64,000 bases of DNA from Lumbricus terrestris (GCA_949752735.1 OX457037.1:34887956-34951955); one strand, 5' to 3'; shown: positions 1 through 11,096, counted from the first letter of the stretch. A program made the numbers and translations. Notes: generated by a model not told the origin, from the letters alone.

Positions 1-82
1 GATATACGTCGATGAAGTCCACCCATTTCGATTTTAACTTTCACGCATCCGTCCCTCCATTTTTCGGCCGCGTTTTATCACG

Positions 83-190
83 TTTCTATAGCGCATATTT
101 ATATGTAACTGTCGGTTTTTACAAAAATCGGCCATTTGCGGCCGTTTTTATTACGCATTTCCGCGCGTCTTTCTATAGCGCATATTTATA
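83..190. repeat. Spaced direct repeat (21 bp, 87-bp period)
   Basis: The string TTTCTATAGCGCATATTTAT occurs at 83 and again at 170, separated by GC-richer sequence with several CGGCCG/GCGGCC strings. It may be part of a satellite or transposon end that runs off the left edge of the window. Confidence 0.6.
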
Positions 191-195
191 AAGAT

Positions 196-270
196 GGGGG
201 AAAGGGAGGGACGGAGGAAAGGGAGGGGAGGGGAGGGGAGGGGAGGGGATGGACGTAGGAAGGGAGGGTG
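196..270 (+). repeat. G-rich (GGGGA)n tract with G-quadruplex potential
   Basis: Runs of three to four or more G separated by single A residues dominate this stretch. At least four consecutive G-runs are close enough to form an intramolecular G-quadruplex on the + strand. No gene is associated with it. Confidence 0.7.
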
Positions 271-447
271 GGACAGTCTTTTCAGCCACAGCAACACGTG
301 GCCGGGTACAGCTAGTTGATTAATATTTCTAATCAAACCTGATTCCCAATTATTTTGATAGAGTCTGACTTCCAGGTTCTTGTTATAAGCCAAGTGCCTC
401 TTGGCTTATAACGACTTCGCAACAATGGAAGTGCCTCCAGCATAGAG

Positions 448-495
448 ATCAACACGTGAATCAACACGTGAATCAACACGTGAATCAACACGTGA
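448..495. repeat. 12-bp tandem repeat, four copies, each with CACGTG
   Basis: ATCAACACGTGA is repeated four times head to tail with no mismatch (448-459, 460-471, 472-483, 484-495). Each unit holds the palindromic E-box core CACGTG, and another CACGTG lies near 294. A bHLH-factor site cluster is possible, but no promoter or gene is visible beside it. Confidence 0.85.
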
Positions 496-844
496 ATTGA
501 CGTGAGTGATTAACTTGAATATGGATTGGTTTTGAAGTCATTACTTCAGATGCAGCAGCGCCTGCTGATCAATCAGTATTCAGTTGTGCTTAGACTGATG
601 TGAAGCAATCTTTAGCACCAGATATCCACCTTTGAGCGTAATATCCGTCACGGTAAGTACACAAACACGGACTGATGAATGCATTGCTGCTTCATTGCTG
701 TTTCTTTTTATTCCAGCAAATGATGTTTTGGAAACTCAATGTCCACTTTGACTAAAAATTGCTTTGATAAGTATAACTTCAATTCACATGACCAATTCCT
801 AGACTTTCGAAAGCCAAGCTTACCCTCTCACCACTAATCCTTTG

Positions 845-985
845 GTAACCGGACCTTCTTCGGACTGTTCTTTAAGACAACCCTTCTGACTAGACACAGC
901 GCTCGTGAATAAGCTGATGCCCTGCGCTTGGCTTTCGAGTGACACTTTAGAAAAAATTTATATTACTATAACGATTAATATTCTT
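845..985 (+). mobile_element. SINE family A copy
   Basis: This is one of at least seven copies in the window sharing a CTGACTAGACACAGCGCTCG head, the block GAATAAGCTGGTGCCC, then GCGCTTGG and CGAGTG. Better preserved copies end in a (GATTAC)n-type tail. Other copies are near 10100, 29612, 42178, 43110, 55078 and 58630. No coding capacity is seen. Confidence 0.75.
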
Positions 986-1800
986 GCTCGCTGCGTCTTC
1001 CACTCTGAAACAAAACAGAAGCAGCTTTCATCCTTCATCTAACAGACATGCAACAACCGCTGCACGCACAATTATAAATAAATAAATGGCCAATAATGTA
1101 ACAGCTGGATAGACAAGCGACAGCTAACACGTGTAAAACAGCGACGGCCTGTTGCGTGCTCTCTAACGCGCTTTTAAGCTACCCCGGTATATTTCTATGA
1201 TCTTCATGAGTTAAGAATCAATACCAACGGAAGAAAATGTCAAACATAATGGAGGAGTACAGGCCTAAACCAAAAATCTCACTAGATTTTCACGAAACCC
1301 ATGGCAATGCCTGAACTACCCTTCTCTTCCATGATGGAGGTCGCCCGACTAAAGGCTGCAGGCAAGGATCAATTCTATGTACTATACAGCGAAACAAACC
1401 TCATAATCACCATCGTCTGTACGACCGTCAAACCCCAGTCTCTACTTCAAAAGGACTGATTGAGCATTGACCCACCGTGGAATAATTGCGACTGCCAAAA
1501 GAAATAGGCTGTTGTCTCCGTTAGAGTCGCAGGCTGTTGTCTCCGTTAGAGTCGCCGTTCTGGTCTATCAGTTGCTTCCGTAACAATTTCAGAAGAGTCA
1601 TAAACTGACGGAAAACCTCAATGAACCATCGGCAACATAATTATTATTACATTATTTTTGTGTTTACTTTCTTTCACGCGATCTCTGTCTTCGCTCATAC
1701 TTCTACGTGTACAAATGTACATGTATGCGTCATTTTGCTGCAGCTGATATATTTGCCGAAAATCTACTTATCTTGTGTGCTTCTTCTTTTACTCTGGAGA
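986..1800. other. No gene recognised
   Basis: AT-rich unique-looking sequence. An 18-bp direct duplication (GGCTGTTGTCTCCGTTAGAG) is visible near 1507-1550. I see no supported coding region, RNA gene or mobile element here. Confidence 0.5.
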
Positions 1801-1802
1801 GA

Positions 1803-2025
1803 TCCTGAGTGGCCGAGTGGGTTGGTAGCCATGGCAGCTCGCCATGCCGGCGGCCCGGGTTCGATTCCCGGTCGGTCGGTTTATCAGAGATTAATTTCTC
1901 GGATCTTTACTGCGGGTGGCTCGGTCGCAATATAGGCCTAAACGTGGAGTGAGAGGTTGTACTCTGCCTCCTACACTAATCATCTTCGAAATGAAAAAGT
2001 GTCGTTAAGCCCGATCAAACATCTT
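1803..2025 (+). mobile_element. tRNA-derived SINE (family D)
   Basis: The head resembles a serine/leucine-type tRNA: an A box TGGCCGAGTGGG near 1810 and a B box GGTTCGATTCC at 1858-1868, with an intact T-arm stem CCGGG/CCCGG. The acceptor halves do not pair (TCCTGAG against TCGGTCG) and the anticodon hairpin ATGGC/GCCAT has a 5-nt loop, so this is not a functional tRNA. The body ends near the block GTGTCGTTAAGCCCGATC, as in tRNA-derived SINEs. A 104-residue open frame across the region is incidental. Confidence 0.75.
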
Positions 2026-2261
2026 TTACTCTGGGATTAGACGCTTTTAAGATTGTCCATTTTCTGTCCTTCTAAGCTACACACGAGACCCCATCATTAC
2101 AACAGCGTCGCGTGTCGTCTTACTACCATTTAGTTGAAGCTCAGTCGATATTGCAGTCTTTGCGACACGTCGTCGTCGAAACCCTATCATGTTTCTGCAC
2201 GTGAATGAAAAAGCTGCTATGCCAAGTAAATTTCTTTATTCCACAGTCTAACAATACTAAT
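2026..2261. other. No gene recognised
   Basis: Short unique-looking spacer between the family D SINE and a LINE/SINE tail. Nothing is supported here. Confidence 0.5.
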
Positions 2262-2345
2262 CGTATCGTATCTATCGTATCGTATCGTATCTGACCATTT
2301 GTAAAGCGCTTCTTGCAGCAAGAGCCTTTCAGAAGCGCTCTAATG
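2262..2345 (-). mobile_element. LINE/SINE 3' tail (family C) with (GATAC)n
   Basis: Read on the minus strand it gives GAGCGCTTCTGAAAGGCTCT, a CTTGCTGCAAGAAGCGCTTT hairpin and then ACAAATGGTCAGATACGAT with pentamer repeats. The same 3' end closes LINE fragments at 53880 and 60170, so this is a severely 5'-truncated copy. Confidence 0.75.
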
Positions 2346-2964
2346 ATGTTAGACCTCCAGCTTACCTCGTATTGAAACTATTACCTGTGTTTTTAATTGC
2401 AATTTCAAGTCGTAATAATATATCACTTTTTCACTTGTAGGCTAAATGTTTATTTCATAGCTTTTCAGCATGGCATGCGTACATAATTATACTTGCGTAT
2501 AAGCTACATCTATATGCGACGGGGTGTCTCTGATACCGACCAAGAGTACATGCCTCGTGTGCCGATCGTTAAGGATAAGCCTCTCTAGGGATCTGGTTTC
2601 ACAGTATAATTCAATTTTTAATACTCGATTGTTTATGATCTGCCAGTGTGTTTCGATCGAATAAATCGAGTTTCATGTTGTCAGATGGGATGTCTTTACT
2701 GCGCGAGGACATAGACACTAAAACACATCTCGACATAGATGCGACATCACGCATGAGGCACTTTATATCCATCCGACTATCGGAATATAATATACGCTCT
2801 GACTGCAGACGAGAGTTACTTGACTTGACACTTTATGGTTCGCTTGACTACAGAATTCAGTCTTCGCTTCACTTCACTCGTTATCTCCGATTTCATTCGA
2901 TTCAGTAGCCACGTTGTTTTATTGGTAGTAGGGGGGGGGGGGGTAGCTGTCAATGTATGAATCA
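2346..2964. other. No gene recognised
   Basis: AT-rich sequence. The 86-residue open frame at 2648-2908 has no recognisable domain and no supporting context, so I do not call it a gene. A run of G lies near 2931-2943. Confidence 0.5.
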
Positions 2965-3060
2965 CCGCTTTTTCCATAGCTCCGCCACTACTCGAACTCT
3001 TATAGTGCCAGTCCAAAGCCTGGATAGAGGAGGAGGGCGATGCTAGTAATTTTTTACTGC
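2965..3060 (-). repeat. Interspersed repeat family F copy
   Basis: On the minus strand this gives the block CATCGCCCTCCTCCTCTATC followed by CAGGCTTTGGACTGGCACTA. The same block occurs on the + strand near 5285, 26980 and 33125. It is probably a fragment of a SINE or LINE, and only this conserved core is recognisable. Confidence 0.65.
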
Positions 3061-3204
3061 AAATCACCATTGAATTAGTAACTTAAGAGTAGCAATAAAT
3101 GCAGGTTTAAGTAATTCTATCGTTCTGCAGCATCAATGCATGATAGTTATTTTGTAGGTGTAAATCACTGATCAAATGTCGATAATGTTCAAACACAGAG
3201 ACAT

Positions 3205-3290
3205 AAGTAAATGAGGTGGATTGGAACCTGCAACCGTCCGGCTGCAAGGCAACAAACATACCCACTACACCATCGTGTGTTGGATAATTA
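3205..3290 (-). mobile_element. tRNA-like head of a family B SINE
   Basis: The reverse complement holds GGTGTAGTGGGTATGTTTG and GGTTCCAATCCACC, matching the A- and B-box region of the fuller copies at 20141 and 36968. The usual 3' body is not recognisable on the expected side, so this is a diverged or truncated copy. Confidence 0.65.
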
Positions 3291-3729
3291 CGATTATCTG
3301 CGGATTGATCGATGCTAATTCGATGAGTTAGTAGTTTTGTTGTTGATGTCAGTCGTACAATCACAACTGTTTGATTTGCGGCATCGTCTCTCAAAGACTT
3401 GGCTTAACCGTTGTAGCTGGTCTGCTGCAGCAGCAGAGTAATGATGGGATTGATGACTTGTGACCGCCGTCCCATCCCATCACCACATCCGCAGCCACCG
3501 TATCGCTGTTAACGCCTCATCAGAGGATCGTTGCTGCTGCGTCGACGGGAAAAACAAGCGCGCAATAAAATAGTTCGCACATTCTTCACGGAAGTTAAAA
3601 AGTCTCTTCCGTGTAGCTATATCGCATGTTGTCACAAACACACGAATACACAGATGCAGGGCCTACATTATACTCAGACATACATGTATAAACACATTTT
3701 GTGAATACATATAGGCTATAATTATATAC

Positions 3730-3895
3730 ATTAATATATGTATGTGTGTGACTGTGCGCGTGTGTATGTGTGCATGTGAGTGTGTGTGTGTGTGTGTGTG
3801 TGTGCGGTATGTGTCTGTGTGGTATGCGTGTGTGTGTGTGTGTGTGTGTGCTAGTGCGCGTGTGTGTCTGTGAGTGTGTGCAGGTGTCTGTGTTA
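3730..3895. repeat. Imperfect (TG)n microsatellite
   Basis: About 165 bp of TG repeats interrupted by TATG, GCGC and CTG variants. It creates long open frames on both strands (His/Thr-rich or Val/Cys-rich) that are not genes. Confidence 0.9.
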
Positions 3896-3899
3896 TTAC

Positions 3900-4429
3900 G
3901 AGAACGTTTCTTGCTTCTGACAGCAATAAATGTCGATACGTGCAATCACACGAAATCTACGGGCAATTTTGCTGTCTTCGAGTCTGTATAAGCCTACCGA
4001 AGAGGAGGGTCTCAGTTGCGCAGAATACTTAGTGGCGAGAAATTGTTTAAGGACATGCCTTCAGCCCAGGGATGATAACGCGAAATTGTGTTAACGCCCA
4101 GAATTAACGGTCATAGAGCCAACGTTGCAGAAGTAAAGTCTGTGACGGGCGAAAACAAGCACAGATGAGTCTATGCACGCTTGTGGCCAGTTTAAATTGG
4201 AAGAGAGAGACTGTCAACAACAAGATAACGACGGTCTTTTTTTTATCTCAGACGTGACAATTGTCTATTTTATTGTCTTTATCCTGGACATAATTGTTGC
4301 TGTTTACGCTATTTAACTGAACGTTTAGCGATTGCATACAAACCGTCAACATCACAGGGTACGAGCGAATAAGAGAACAACAGAATTAGGCCAGAGCAAT
4401 ACCAATAGCCTGAACCTAATTGAAACCAG
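3900..4429. other. No gene recognised
   Basis: Unique-looking AT-rich sequence without a supported feature. Confidence 0.5.
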
Positions 4430-4578
4430 TAAATAAATCAGATTAAATGTGGCAAGCTGTGTATTATATTTGCCATGTATATTATAATTGCCAGGTATAT
4501 TATTTATAATTGCCATGTATATTATAATTGTCATGTATATTATATTTGCCATGCGTAATTTTTATTATAATTGCCAGT
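4430..4578. repeat. Degenerate 18-22 bp tandem repeat
   Basis: About six copies of a unit resembling TTGCCATGTATATTATAA, with length variation and substitutions. AT-rich, no coding signal. Confidence 0.7.
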
Positions 4579-5284
4579 CTGCAGATGTTGATTGACGTGT
4601 ATGGGAAACTTTGTGTGGATTTATCAGGCATTAATCGTTGTGACATCAACTGTTGTGCATCATATATATCATGCTTTTGCTGCTTTCTTGTTCGGAATAA
4701 TCGCTGTATCCTCTGTCCTAGTTGATTGCCTTCCGGATGTCAGAACTTTGTACTGCAGATCGTGGCAGAATTTTCCTTTTACGCAAACAGTCCTCTCTCA
4801 CAGAGTCCTCTGTTGTTTCATCTGTATAATTTTGCTCTGATTCTTTGACCGCTTTATACGGCGAGTATATGTCCTACTCCTGTACAAGAGATATTTCGTA
4901 AGTCATACATTTTTATAAAAGTAGGTAAAATGATAACAGATTACTTTTGCACAAAAACAGGAGTAGGTCTACGACAACGATGTAGTTTATCTCTTTAGAC
5001 CTGCAGTCTATTTAACCAAGCATTAGAAGCAGCAATGCCACTGGGTCTTAGTTACCGAGGAAGGTATACGCTATCAAACTACATCGAGGGTTGGTGAACA
5101 GTCTTCGACTTGCTGACGACATTGCTATATAGAAACGGGCCAAAGCTGCAGAATACACAACACAGATTGTGGAAGCCAGTAAACAAAATTTATAATATGT
5201 CCTTATGATCAGCGCGTAGAGAATACATGTAGGTTCAACGGTGTCTTCATGGCCTGTTGCTGTTTAACGAAGACACTGCCATTT
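4579..5284. other. No gene recognised
   Basis: Two overlapping short open frames (4528-4725 and 4592-4840) have no recognisable homology. Nothing else is supported. Confidence 0.45.
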
Positions 5285-5365
5285 CAAAGATGATTATTAG
5301 TGTTGTCTCCTCCTTTATCCAGGCTTGGGACTGGCACTGGCACTGCCATAGTGCAACCAATGGTG
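5285..5365 (+). repeat. Interspersed repeat family F copy
   Basis: Contains TCCTCCTTTATCCAGGCTTG followed by GGACTGGCACTGG, the core shared with 2965 (minus), 26980 and 33125. Confidence 0.65.
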
Positions 5366-5394
5366 ACTGCCACTGACTGGCAATGGTAGGCTAA

Positions 5395-5640
5395 TACCTG
5401 CATGTATACGCGATCTCTGACATTGAAACGAGTCGTCGTGCTCTTCGCTCCGTACTATATATGAAGGGCAACTCCTAGTTCCACGGGATCTGCTATAGCT
5501 GCCAGACAACACGGAACTTTCCCTGTCGCAGGGTCGTTCATCTGGAATGATCTCCCATCAAAGCTAATCTATCTTTGTCTCTGCCTGTATCGCTGTTCCA
5601 GTTTACTTGTCTCTCCCCATAATATTATTCATGTGACTTT
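5395..5640 (+). pseudogene. LINE ORF2 C-terminal fragment (decayed)
   Basis: With stops and frameshifts tolerated, the + strand translates to pieces such as LLVPRD and FPVAGSFIWNDLPSKL. This resembles the end of CR1/L2-type reverse transcriptases, where a basic segment precedes F-x-V-A-x-P-x-x-WN-x-LP. It is too short and broken to be functional. The clade assignment rests on memory of the family pattern and is tentative. Confidence 0.5.
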
Positions 5641-5847
5641 CATGCTATAGATAGATAGCCTGCGTTCTAACAAACGATAGACATAATTGTCTCAGTAATT
5701 CGGATGTTTAGCCTAGTTTCTACTGCTTCCAAATATAGCAAGTATAGTCACCGTTGCTACTTAGGACTAAGCTTATATAATAGTTTAGCCTATATATATA
5801 TGTCCATATAAATAATCACACATATATAATTATATATGTATATGCGT

Positions 5848-6107
5848 CAGTGGCGTAGCCGGGAATTTATGATGGGGGGGTTGTTTGTTTTTGTCTGGCC
5901 GGACGCCCTTTCTGACACCAACCCAACAGTATACAGTAAATAAAAAGGGAATAAAGTAACAAAGGCAATAAAGTAAGAAAAACAATTGTTACTACAAGCA
6001 ATTGTTTTGTTTCCTCTTATTTAAGTGGATAAATATCCTTTAAAAAACTTTTTCCTAGGCCAACGGAGGGTTTAAACCCCCGAAACCCTCCGTTGTCTAC
6101 GCCACTG
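5848..6107. mobile_element. hAT-type MITE, 260-bp class
   Basis: The left end reads CAGTGGCGTAGCC and the right end GTCTACGCCACTG, giving terminal inverted repeats. Both sides carry the perfect 8-bp duplication ATATGCGT (5840-5847 and 6108-6115). An internal near-palindrome AACAATTG...CAATTGTTT is present. CAG...CTG ends with an 8-bp target duplication are the hallmark of hAT insertions. There is no transposase frame, so mobilisation would need an enzyme supplied in trans. It is homologous to the copy at 10258. Confidence 0.9.
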
Positions 6108-7324
6108 ATATGCGTATATATATAGATCAAAAGGCCCACTATAATATTATGAACCATATCTAATAAACCTAAAAATAGTCGGAATGAGAGAAATGTCATT
6201 TTGGATCGGATGAGATGTAATCAGTTTAGTGGATCAGCTGCAGTTATTTCAAACGCAACGACATCCAACATAATATCGATCCATTAACTTGATTGGCATT
6301 CAAAGCAATCGATCTTTGCTGTGCTCGAAACAACCAACGTCATCGGTATAATGGATTACAGAAATAGCCGGCGTCGGTTTAAATGTGCTGCCATATAATA
6401 TAAGGGGGATATTCAAGTATTGTTTGAAGACATATTGTAGTATGTCACATAGACTTACATGTATACTGTATAGTGTTTAAAGAGATACTGTAGAATCAAT
6501 ATCTGATGAATCTAGGGTGACACTACTTTGCGGAACCTTATTTTCCTTTGAGTTTACCCAATGACGCCAATTGCACATGAACGTCTAATCTGTTGATTGC
6601 ATGTATCATGGTGATCAATAAAAAGTATTGATTGATTGATTGATTGATTGAATGGCTTTCATGGATCAACAGTGATGAATAATATTTATCGAAAACCTTC
6701 TTAACAATTATTAAGAATCTGAAAATCGCATGCCTTTGCATTGCATGAGAGTGATGAGAGTGAGAATTATTGCCGTGGGTTTGTGTGGCTGAGCCCCTAT
6801 AGTCTTTCTTATGATCCCATTGTAAAGTCTTCATAGCATATACTATAGGCATACCCCAAGTGTCCCCAGTTCCACATAGATCAACGTCTCAATCCTCAGC
6901 TATTTCTCTACCATAATTCTCATTTTGGATTGCAGTACATCATCAGAAGAAAATAAGTTTTGCACTACGTGACGCAACGGCATTCACAGGCGAGCATTGC
7001 CACACGAGGTGCCAAGGACACGACAGAACGTACACGACGGTGACGGTTCAATTTTAAATAACTGTACACTGTAACCGGTTGCGGTCTGTCAACCGGATTG
7101 TTCAGCAAAGAATATTATATCATTCGTTGCAATGTCAGCGCAACCTCGCGTATCATATAAATTATAACCGAACGGTTTCGCTGTTGTGTGATTGCTGTAG
7201 ACCTCCATGAACTTTCGGATGAAGAAGTATTCGAAACAGGACAACATCTGCTGATGGATTAAACGCATACACTGACCACAGATTCACCAATCCCCTGGCA
7301 ATCCGTCAATCCAATTGAATCCAA
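6108..7324. other. Spacer with an (ATTG)n run and a dyad
   Basis: Contains a short (ATTG)n run at about 6630-6652 following ATCAATAAAAAG, resembling a retroposon 3' tail. At 7072-7097 there is a dyad AACCGGTTG...CAACCGG. No gene is recognised. Confidence 0.5.
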
Positions 7325-7430
7325 CGCATTACACTCTAATCTAATCTAAACTAATCTAATCTAATCTGAACATTTGTAAAGCGTTTTTCGCAGCAGGCAG
7401 CTATTCAGAAGCGCTCTCAGCATGACAGGT
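7325..7430 (-). mobile_element. LINE/SINE 3' tail with (GATTA)n
   Basis: On the minus strand a GAGCGCTTCTGAATAGCTGC block leads to GCTTTACAAATGTTCAGATTA and pentamer repeats of GATTA. It is related to the family C tails at 2262 and 60170. Confidence 0.7.
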
Positions 7431-7474
7431 CCATGAAAATGAAAAGGTCTTCGAGCAGCGAAGAAACACATCAG

Positions 7475-7575
7475 GTGAATAAATTCTCCATCAAAATCCT
7501 GCTACGAATTGCACGGGCAAGGTCATTTCACATTGAGAGGGACACTCAATGGCGATACAGCCCGATGCTGGGATA
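7475..7575 (+). repeat. Interspersed repeat family G copy (diverged)
   Basis: Contains GGTGAATAAATTCTCCATC and CAATGGCGATACAG, resembling blocks at 27328 and 29700 (GAATAAGTTCTCCATTT; GTTAATGGCG). It is probably the 3' end of a retroposon. Confidence 0.5.
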
Positions 7576-7732
7576 ATGAGGTTCGTGACCCAGGCAAAAG
7601 AAATAGTTCACGTCACAAAAGTCGTCACATGTCTTCGCTCAACATTTTACATGTATTAACTATACATTATTGATAGCAACGTACCGCCTCTTCTCCAATT
7701 CTAATAACTTTTTCGGGGGAAATCACATATAT

Positions 7733-7748
7733 ATATAGAGAGAGGGAT

Positions 7749-7785
<37 letters not shown>

Positions 7786-7788
7786 GAC

Positions 7789-7819
<31 letters not shown>

Positions 7820-7969
7820 GCCAGACAGACAGACAGAAGAGAAGAGAGAGAAAAGAGAGAGAGAGACAGACAGACTGAGACAGAGACAGAGACAGAGAGA
7901 AAGAGAGAAAGAGAGCGAGAGAGAGAGAGAGAAAAGAGAGAGAGAGTGATAAGAGAGAGAGAGACCGAC

Positions 7970-8002
<33 letters not shown>

Positions 8003-8058
8003 CAAAGACAGAGAGAAAAGAGAGAGAGAGAGAAAAGAGAAAAAAGAGAGACAGAGAG

Positions 8059-8093
<35 letters not shown>

Positions 8094-8100
8094 GAGAACA
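7733..8100. repeat. Purine-rich (GA)n/(GACA)n array
   Basis: About 370 bp of GA, GACA and AAAG repeats. Open frames of 148 and 167 residues on the minus strand are Leu/Ser repeats produced by the array and are not proteins. Confidence 0.95.
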
Positions 8101-8324
8101 TGATGTTTGGCATTGATGGAAACAGATCTCATCAAAAAGAGCGACATGTTTCGCTGCCTTCTCCTACTCCTCCTCCTCTTCATCATATTCGATAGATATT
8201 TCACTGATCGTCTCCCGAGGAAATAAAACCGTTTAATAAACAGACGACTTTCTCTGCATCGAAATAATTCACTGGAGAAAACTAGCTGCCTATCATTCTA
8301 TCCACGAATTGCTGCAGATATATA

Positions 8325-8550
8325 CAGGGTGGGCCAAAAAAAGACCCCTAGGTGTTTTGCCTATATCTTGGCCAGAAGTAAGAATTTTGAAATGAAACTT
8401 TACACGCCTAAAGATAATTCATATTTACACATGATGGCCAGATTTCATCAAAATATTTCAAACACAACAAAAGTTACACCACTTTTAGTGAGGCCACCCC
8501 CGTTTTTTGACGATTAAAAAAACTTAGGGAGACCTTTTTTGCCCACCCTG
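8325..8550 (+). mobile_element. mariner-like MITE (CAGGGTG family), complete
   Basis: The ends are CAGGGTGGGCCAAAAA and TTTTTTGCCCACCCTG, bounded by TA on both sides, as expected for Tc1/mariner targets. Length is 226 bp. The internal sequence is homologous to the copies at 31656 (rearranged) and 42753 (opposite orientation, 209 bp). The short open frame inside is not a transposase. Confidence 0.85.
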
Positions 8551-9465
8551 TATATATGCTGGATACATGGACCACGAGCGCCGCATGCAGTCTCCGAAGA
8601 GATGATGAAGAAATCAAAGAATCGTTTATATATATATTGTGCTTCTGAGATATACTGCAGCGTCCAAAAGAATTGGAACAAATTGAGTTACGTGGCTATT
8701 ATGAAGATTGCGGTGAGACTGCCGCACTAAATTTCCTAATAAAAAAGGCGTATACGCACTATAGCCAAGAGTGCATGGTATATTATTTAGTAATGGACAG
8801 TGAAAAGTTTCGGGCAACATCTACTTGCGTAGGCGTATACGCATTGCTGCCTTTCTTGATGGTTCTGATTATAAATATAATTGGATACCGTAAGATTTCT
8901 TCATCTGTGACAGTATAACAGAAGGTGTCACTGTTAAAACAAGTCAGCGCCTTTCGTTATTTCTGTAAAGCAGCATTCTGCCTGCGATAAATGAAACCCG
9001 GTAATAGCAGTTCTATTATATAGAATATGGCTCTGTATCTTACGATATTCTATAGACACTTCTTATACCTTCGGATCTTCCGTACATAGAGGCAAGAGCC
9101 TGCCAGAGGGTACACTTGTTTCACTGGAAAATTGACACCTATTTTCGACTATCACTTTCTGTTCTGGTTTTTAACACATTTCTACAAGTTACGTTTCATG
9201 AATAAAGCACTAAAGATACTAATAACGCATAATGTGAAATTTATATCTATAGAAACTTCTTTGAAAAGCATCCATTCTTAATGTCCTGCTTTGTATTTTT
9301 TCAAGCTCTTGCTAGAAAATTTGGCAAATTTTGATTTTTTAAACAATTTTGCAACTGAAGCAATAATTCACAAGAATGCAAATGATAGAAGACATAAATC
9401 TTCATTACTAAAAGAACAGACAGCCTTCAATAAACGGAGTTAATTATAGCAACCTACAAAGCATG
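8551..9465. other. No gene recognised
   Basis: AT-rich. Overlapping short frames (8673-8918 and others) carry a hydrophobic stretch but have no recognisable family or gene context. Confidence 0.45.
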
Positions 9466-9469
9466 TCTG

Positions 9470-9535
9470 CCGTATACGGGGCTCGAACTCGGGACTACTA
9501 ATCTCCAAATTAGTCAGTTGATTCTGTTGCTTGTC
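9470..9535 (-). mobile_element. tRNA-like segment of a SINE
   Basis: The minus strand gives the anticodon-arm-like hairpin ACTAAT/ATTAGT and the B box AGTTCGAGCCCCG. The D arm and acceptor stem are not convincing, so I read it as a SINE head or tRNA pseudogene and not as a tRNA gene. Confidence 0.5.
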
Positions 9536-10095
9536 GCTTGCTCACGATCGAATAAACACATAAAATCCTGGCTGCGGCCGTGTTAATTCTGATTAGGCAT
9601 AATATTATACTTAAATCAGGTTTAACAGACTAATCCTTCCTTAATTCGTAAGGGCCTATAATTATGTAAAAGTGAAGCTGCTTTTCTTTGCAATATTATA
9701 GGCCTAATGCATTTAGAACTAACGCGATCGTAACCTGAGTCATTCAAGATCCCTAACTCAAAGGCATTCACGACTCAGGTCGAGCGTATACGAAGGTAGT
9801 CTTTACTGGCTGATGCAGCTGCATGGGACTCGGAGACTTTTTGAAGAACGAGGCAAGAAACCAACAGAGGAGCAAGAGGGCTCGAGTCTGATTAATCCGA
9901 TCCGTGTCGAAACGTCGGAGACGCAAAGTATATTCATTTACCATCGACGCTCTAAGCATCAGGGCTGTACACGAGGGTAATTTACCAGTACAGCCCTGCT
10001 AAACATCAATGATTGAGCAGCAGTTCGGAAATGCACTTACTCAGGACAGCTCTGAAACCCTTTTTACTTGAATGGTTACTGCAGACAGGTCTTCA
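9536..10095. other. No gene recognised
   Basis: Nothing supported. A 63-residue minus-strand frame at 9768-9959 has no recognisable features. Confidence 0.45.
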
Positions 10096-10099
10096 GTTG

Positions 10100-10235
10100 T
10101 GTAAGATTTGACTCACGCCCCTTCTGCAGGTCAATATATCAGCGCTCGTGAATAAGCCGGTGCCCCACGCTTGGTTTTCGAGTGGCGCTTTAGAAGTTAT
10201 AAGGAGATCATGATTACAATTACGATTACGAATAT
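10100..10235 (+). mobile_element. SINE family A copy with GATTAC tail
   Basis: Contains GCGCTCGTGAATAAGCCGGT, CGCTTGGTTTTCGAGTGGCG and a 3' tail GATTACAATTACGATTACG. The tail orients the element on the + strand and supports retroposition. Confidence 0.8.
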
Positions 10236-10257
10236 ACAATATAACTTTAGCTGCTGT

Positions 10258-10533
10258 CTGTGGGGTAGACAAGGAGAGTTTCGGGGGTTAAACCCCCCCC
10301 CTTATTGGGCTAGGGAAAATGCTTTTAAAAGGTTATTTATCCATGCACTTAAATAAGAAAACACAAAAACAATTGCTTGTAGTAACAATTGTTTTTCTTA
10401 CTTTATTCCCTTTGTTACTTTATTCCCTTTTTATTTACTGAAATACTGTTGGGTTGGAGTCAGAAAGGGCATCCGGCCCGGCCATAAAACCCCCAAACCC
10501 ATCCCCCATCATAAATTCCTGGCATCGCCACTG
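10258..10533. mobile_element. hAT-type MITE, 260-bp class, inverted relative to 5848
   Basis: Flanked by the perfect 8-bp duplication GCTGCTGT (10250-10257 and 10534-10541). The right end is GCCACTG; the left end is mutated to CTGTGGGGTAGAC. The interior is the reverse complement of the 5848 copy. It sits about 25 bp downstream of the tail of a family A SINE. Confidence 0.9.
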
Positions 10534-10689
10534 GCTGCTGTACTAATAAGTGATAAGACTTTGGAGGAACATCGTGCATAATGCTGCCGACACTCAGATC
10601 GAGGATGGCTAGGAACAGAACCGGAAGGCTGCACCAACTGTTCTTTCCACCACAGATTTATGTTGTCCTTTTTAGCTTTTCGAATACGT

Positions 10690-10795
10690 CGTTATGGAAT
10701 GGGGAAGCGCTATATGGATTTCACAGGACTTACTATAGGAGTTAGCAATTTAATTTGCATCGTAGTTTCCCACTGCCTTCCTCACAGAAAATTAT
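10690..10795 (+). repeat. Short interspersed block
   Basis: GTAGTTTCCCACTGCCTTCC at about 10767 resembles GTGGTTTCCCGTTGCCTTCC near 22379. This suggests a further dispersed repeat, whose limits I cannot define. Confidence 0.4.
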
Positions 10796-10799
10796 CACA

Positions 10800-11092
10800 A
10801 GTTGTTTAAGGTCGCTTTTGGCGGTGGCTTGAGTAAATGTAAATGTAATCGGATTTTTGTAATAGCGGCTGTCTTATGCATGGCCTCGATCCTGAGGGCG
10901 AGATCCTTCACCACCGCTCGCCCGTTTGAATGGACGCCACGCCATTTAGGTCCCCGTGGACGGACCGTGCAAGCCCGAGATATTTGAATCTCTGAAATAG
11001 CCACCTTCGGGATTCGAACCGTGGCCCGCACGCTCTCTTCCACAGACGCGCGGTCGCCAGCTCTCTTACCGATGTAGCTAACGTGGGCTAGC
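10800..11092 (-). mobile_element. tRNA-derived SINE (family E)
   Basis: The minus strand begins with an A box TTAGCTACATCGGTAAGAG and a B box CGGTTCGAATCCCG, followed by about 200 bp of body and a 3' tail of ATTTAC repeats (TACATTTACATTTAC). This is the layout of a full-length tRNA-derived SINE. The 99-residue frame across it is incidental. Confidence 0.8.
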
Positions 11093-11096
11093 AAGT

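Noticed and set aside
1803..1875. tRNA gene (Ser/Leu type)
   Set aside because: A and B boxes are good but the acceptor stem does not pair and the anticodon loop is 5 nt, so it is a SINE head.
10990..11092. tRNA gene on the minus strand
   Set aside because: It has the boxes but spans too far between them and runs into a SINE body with an ATTTAC tail.
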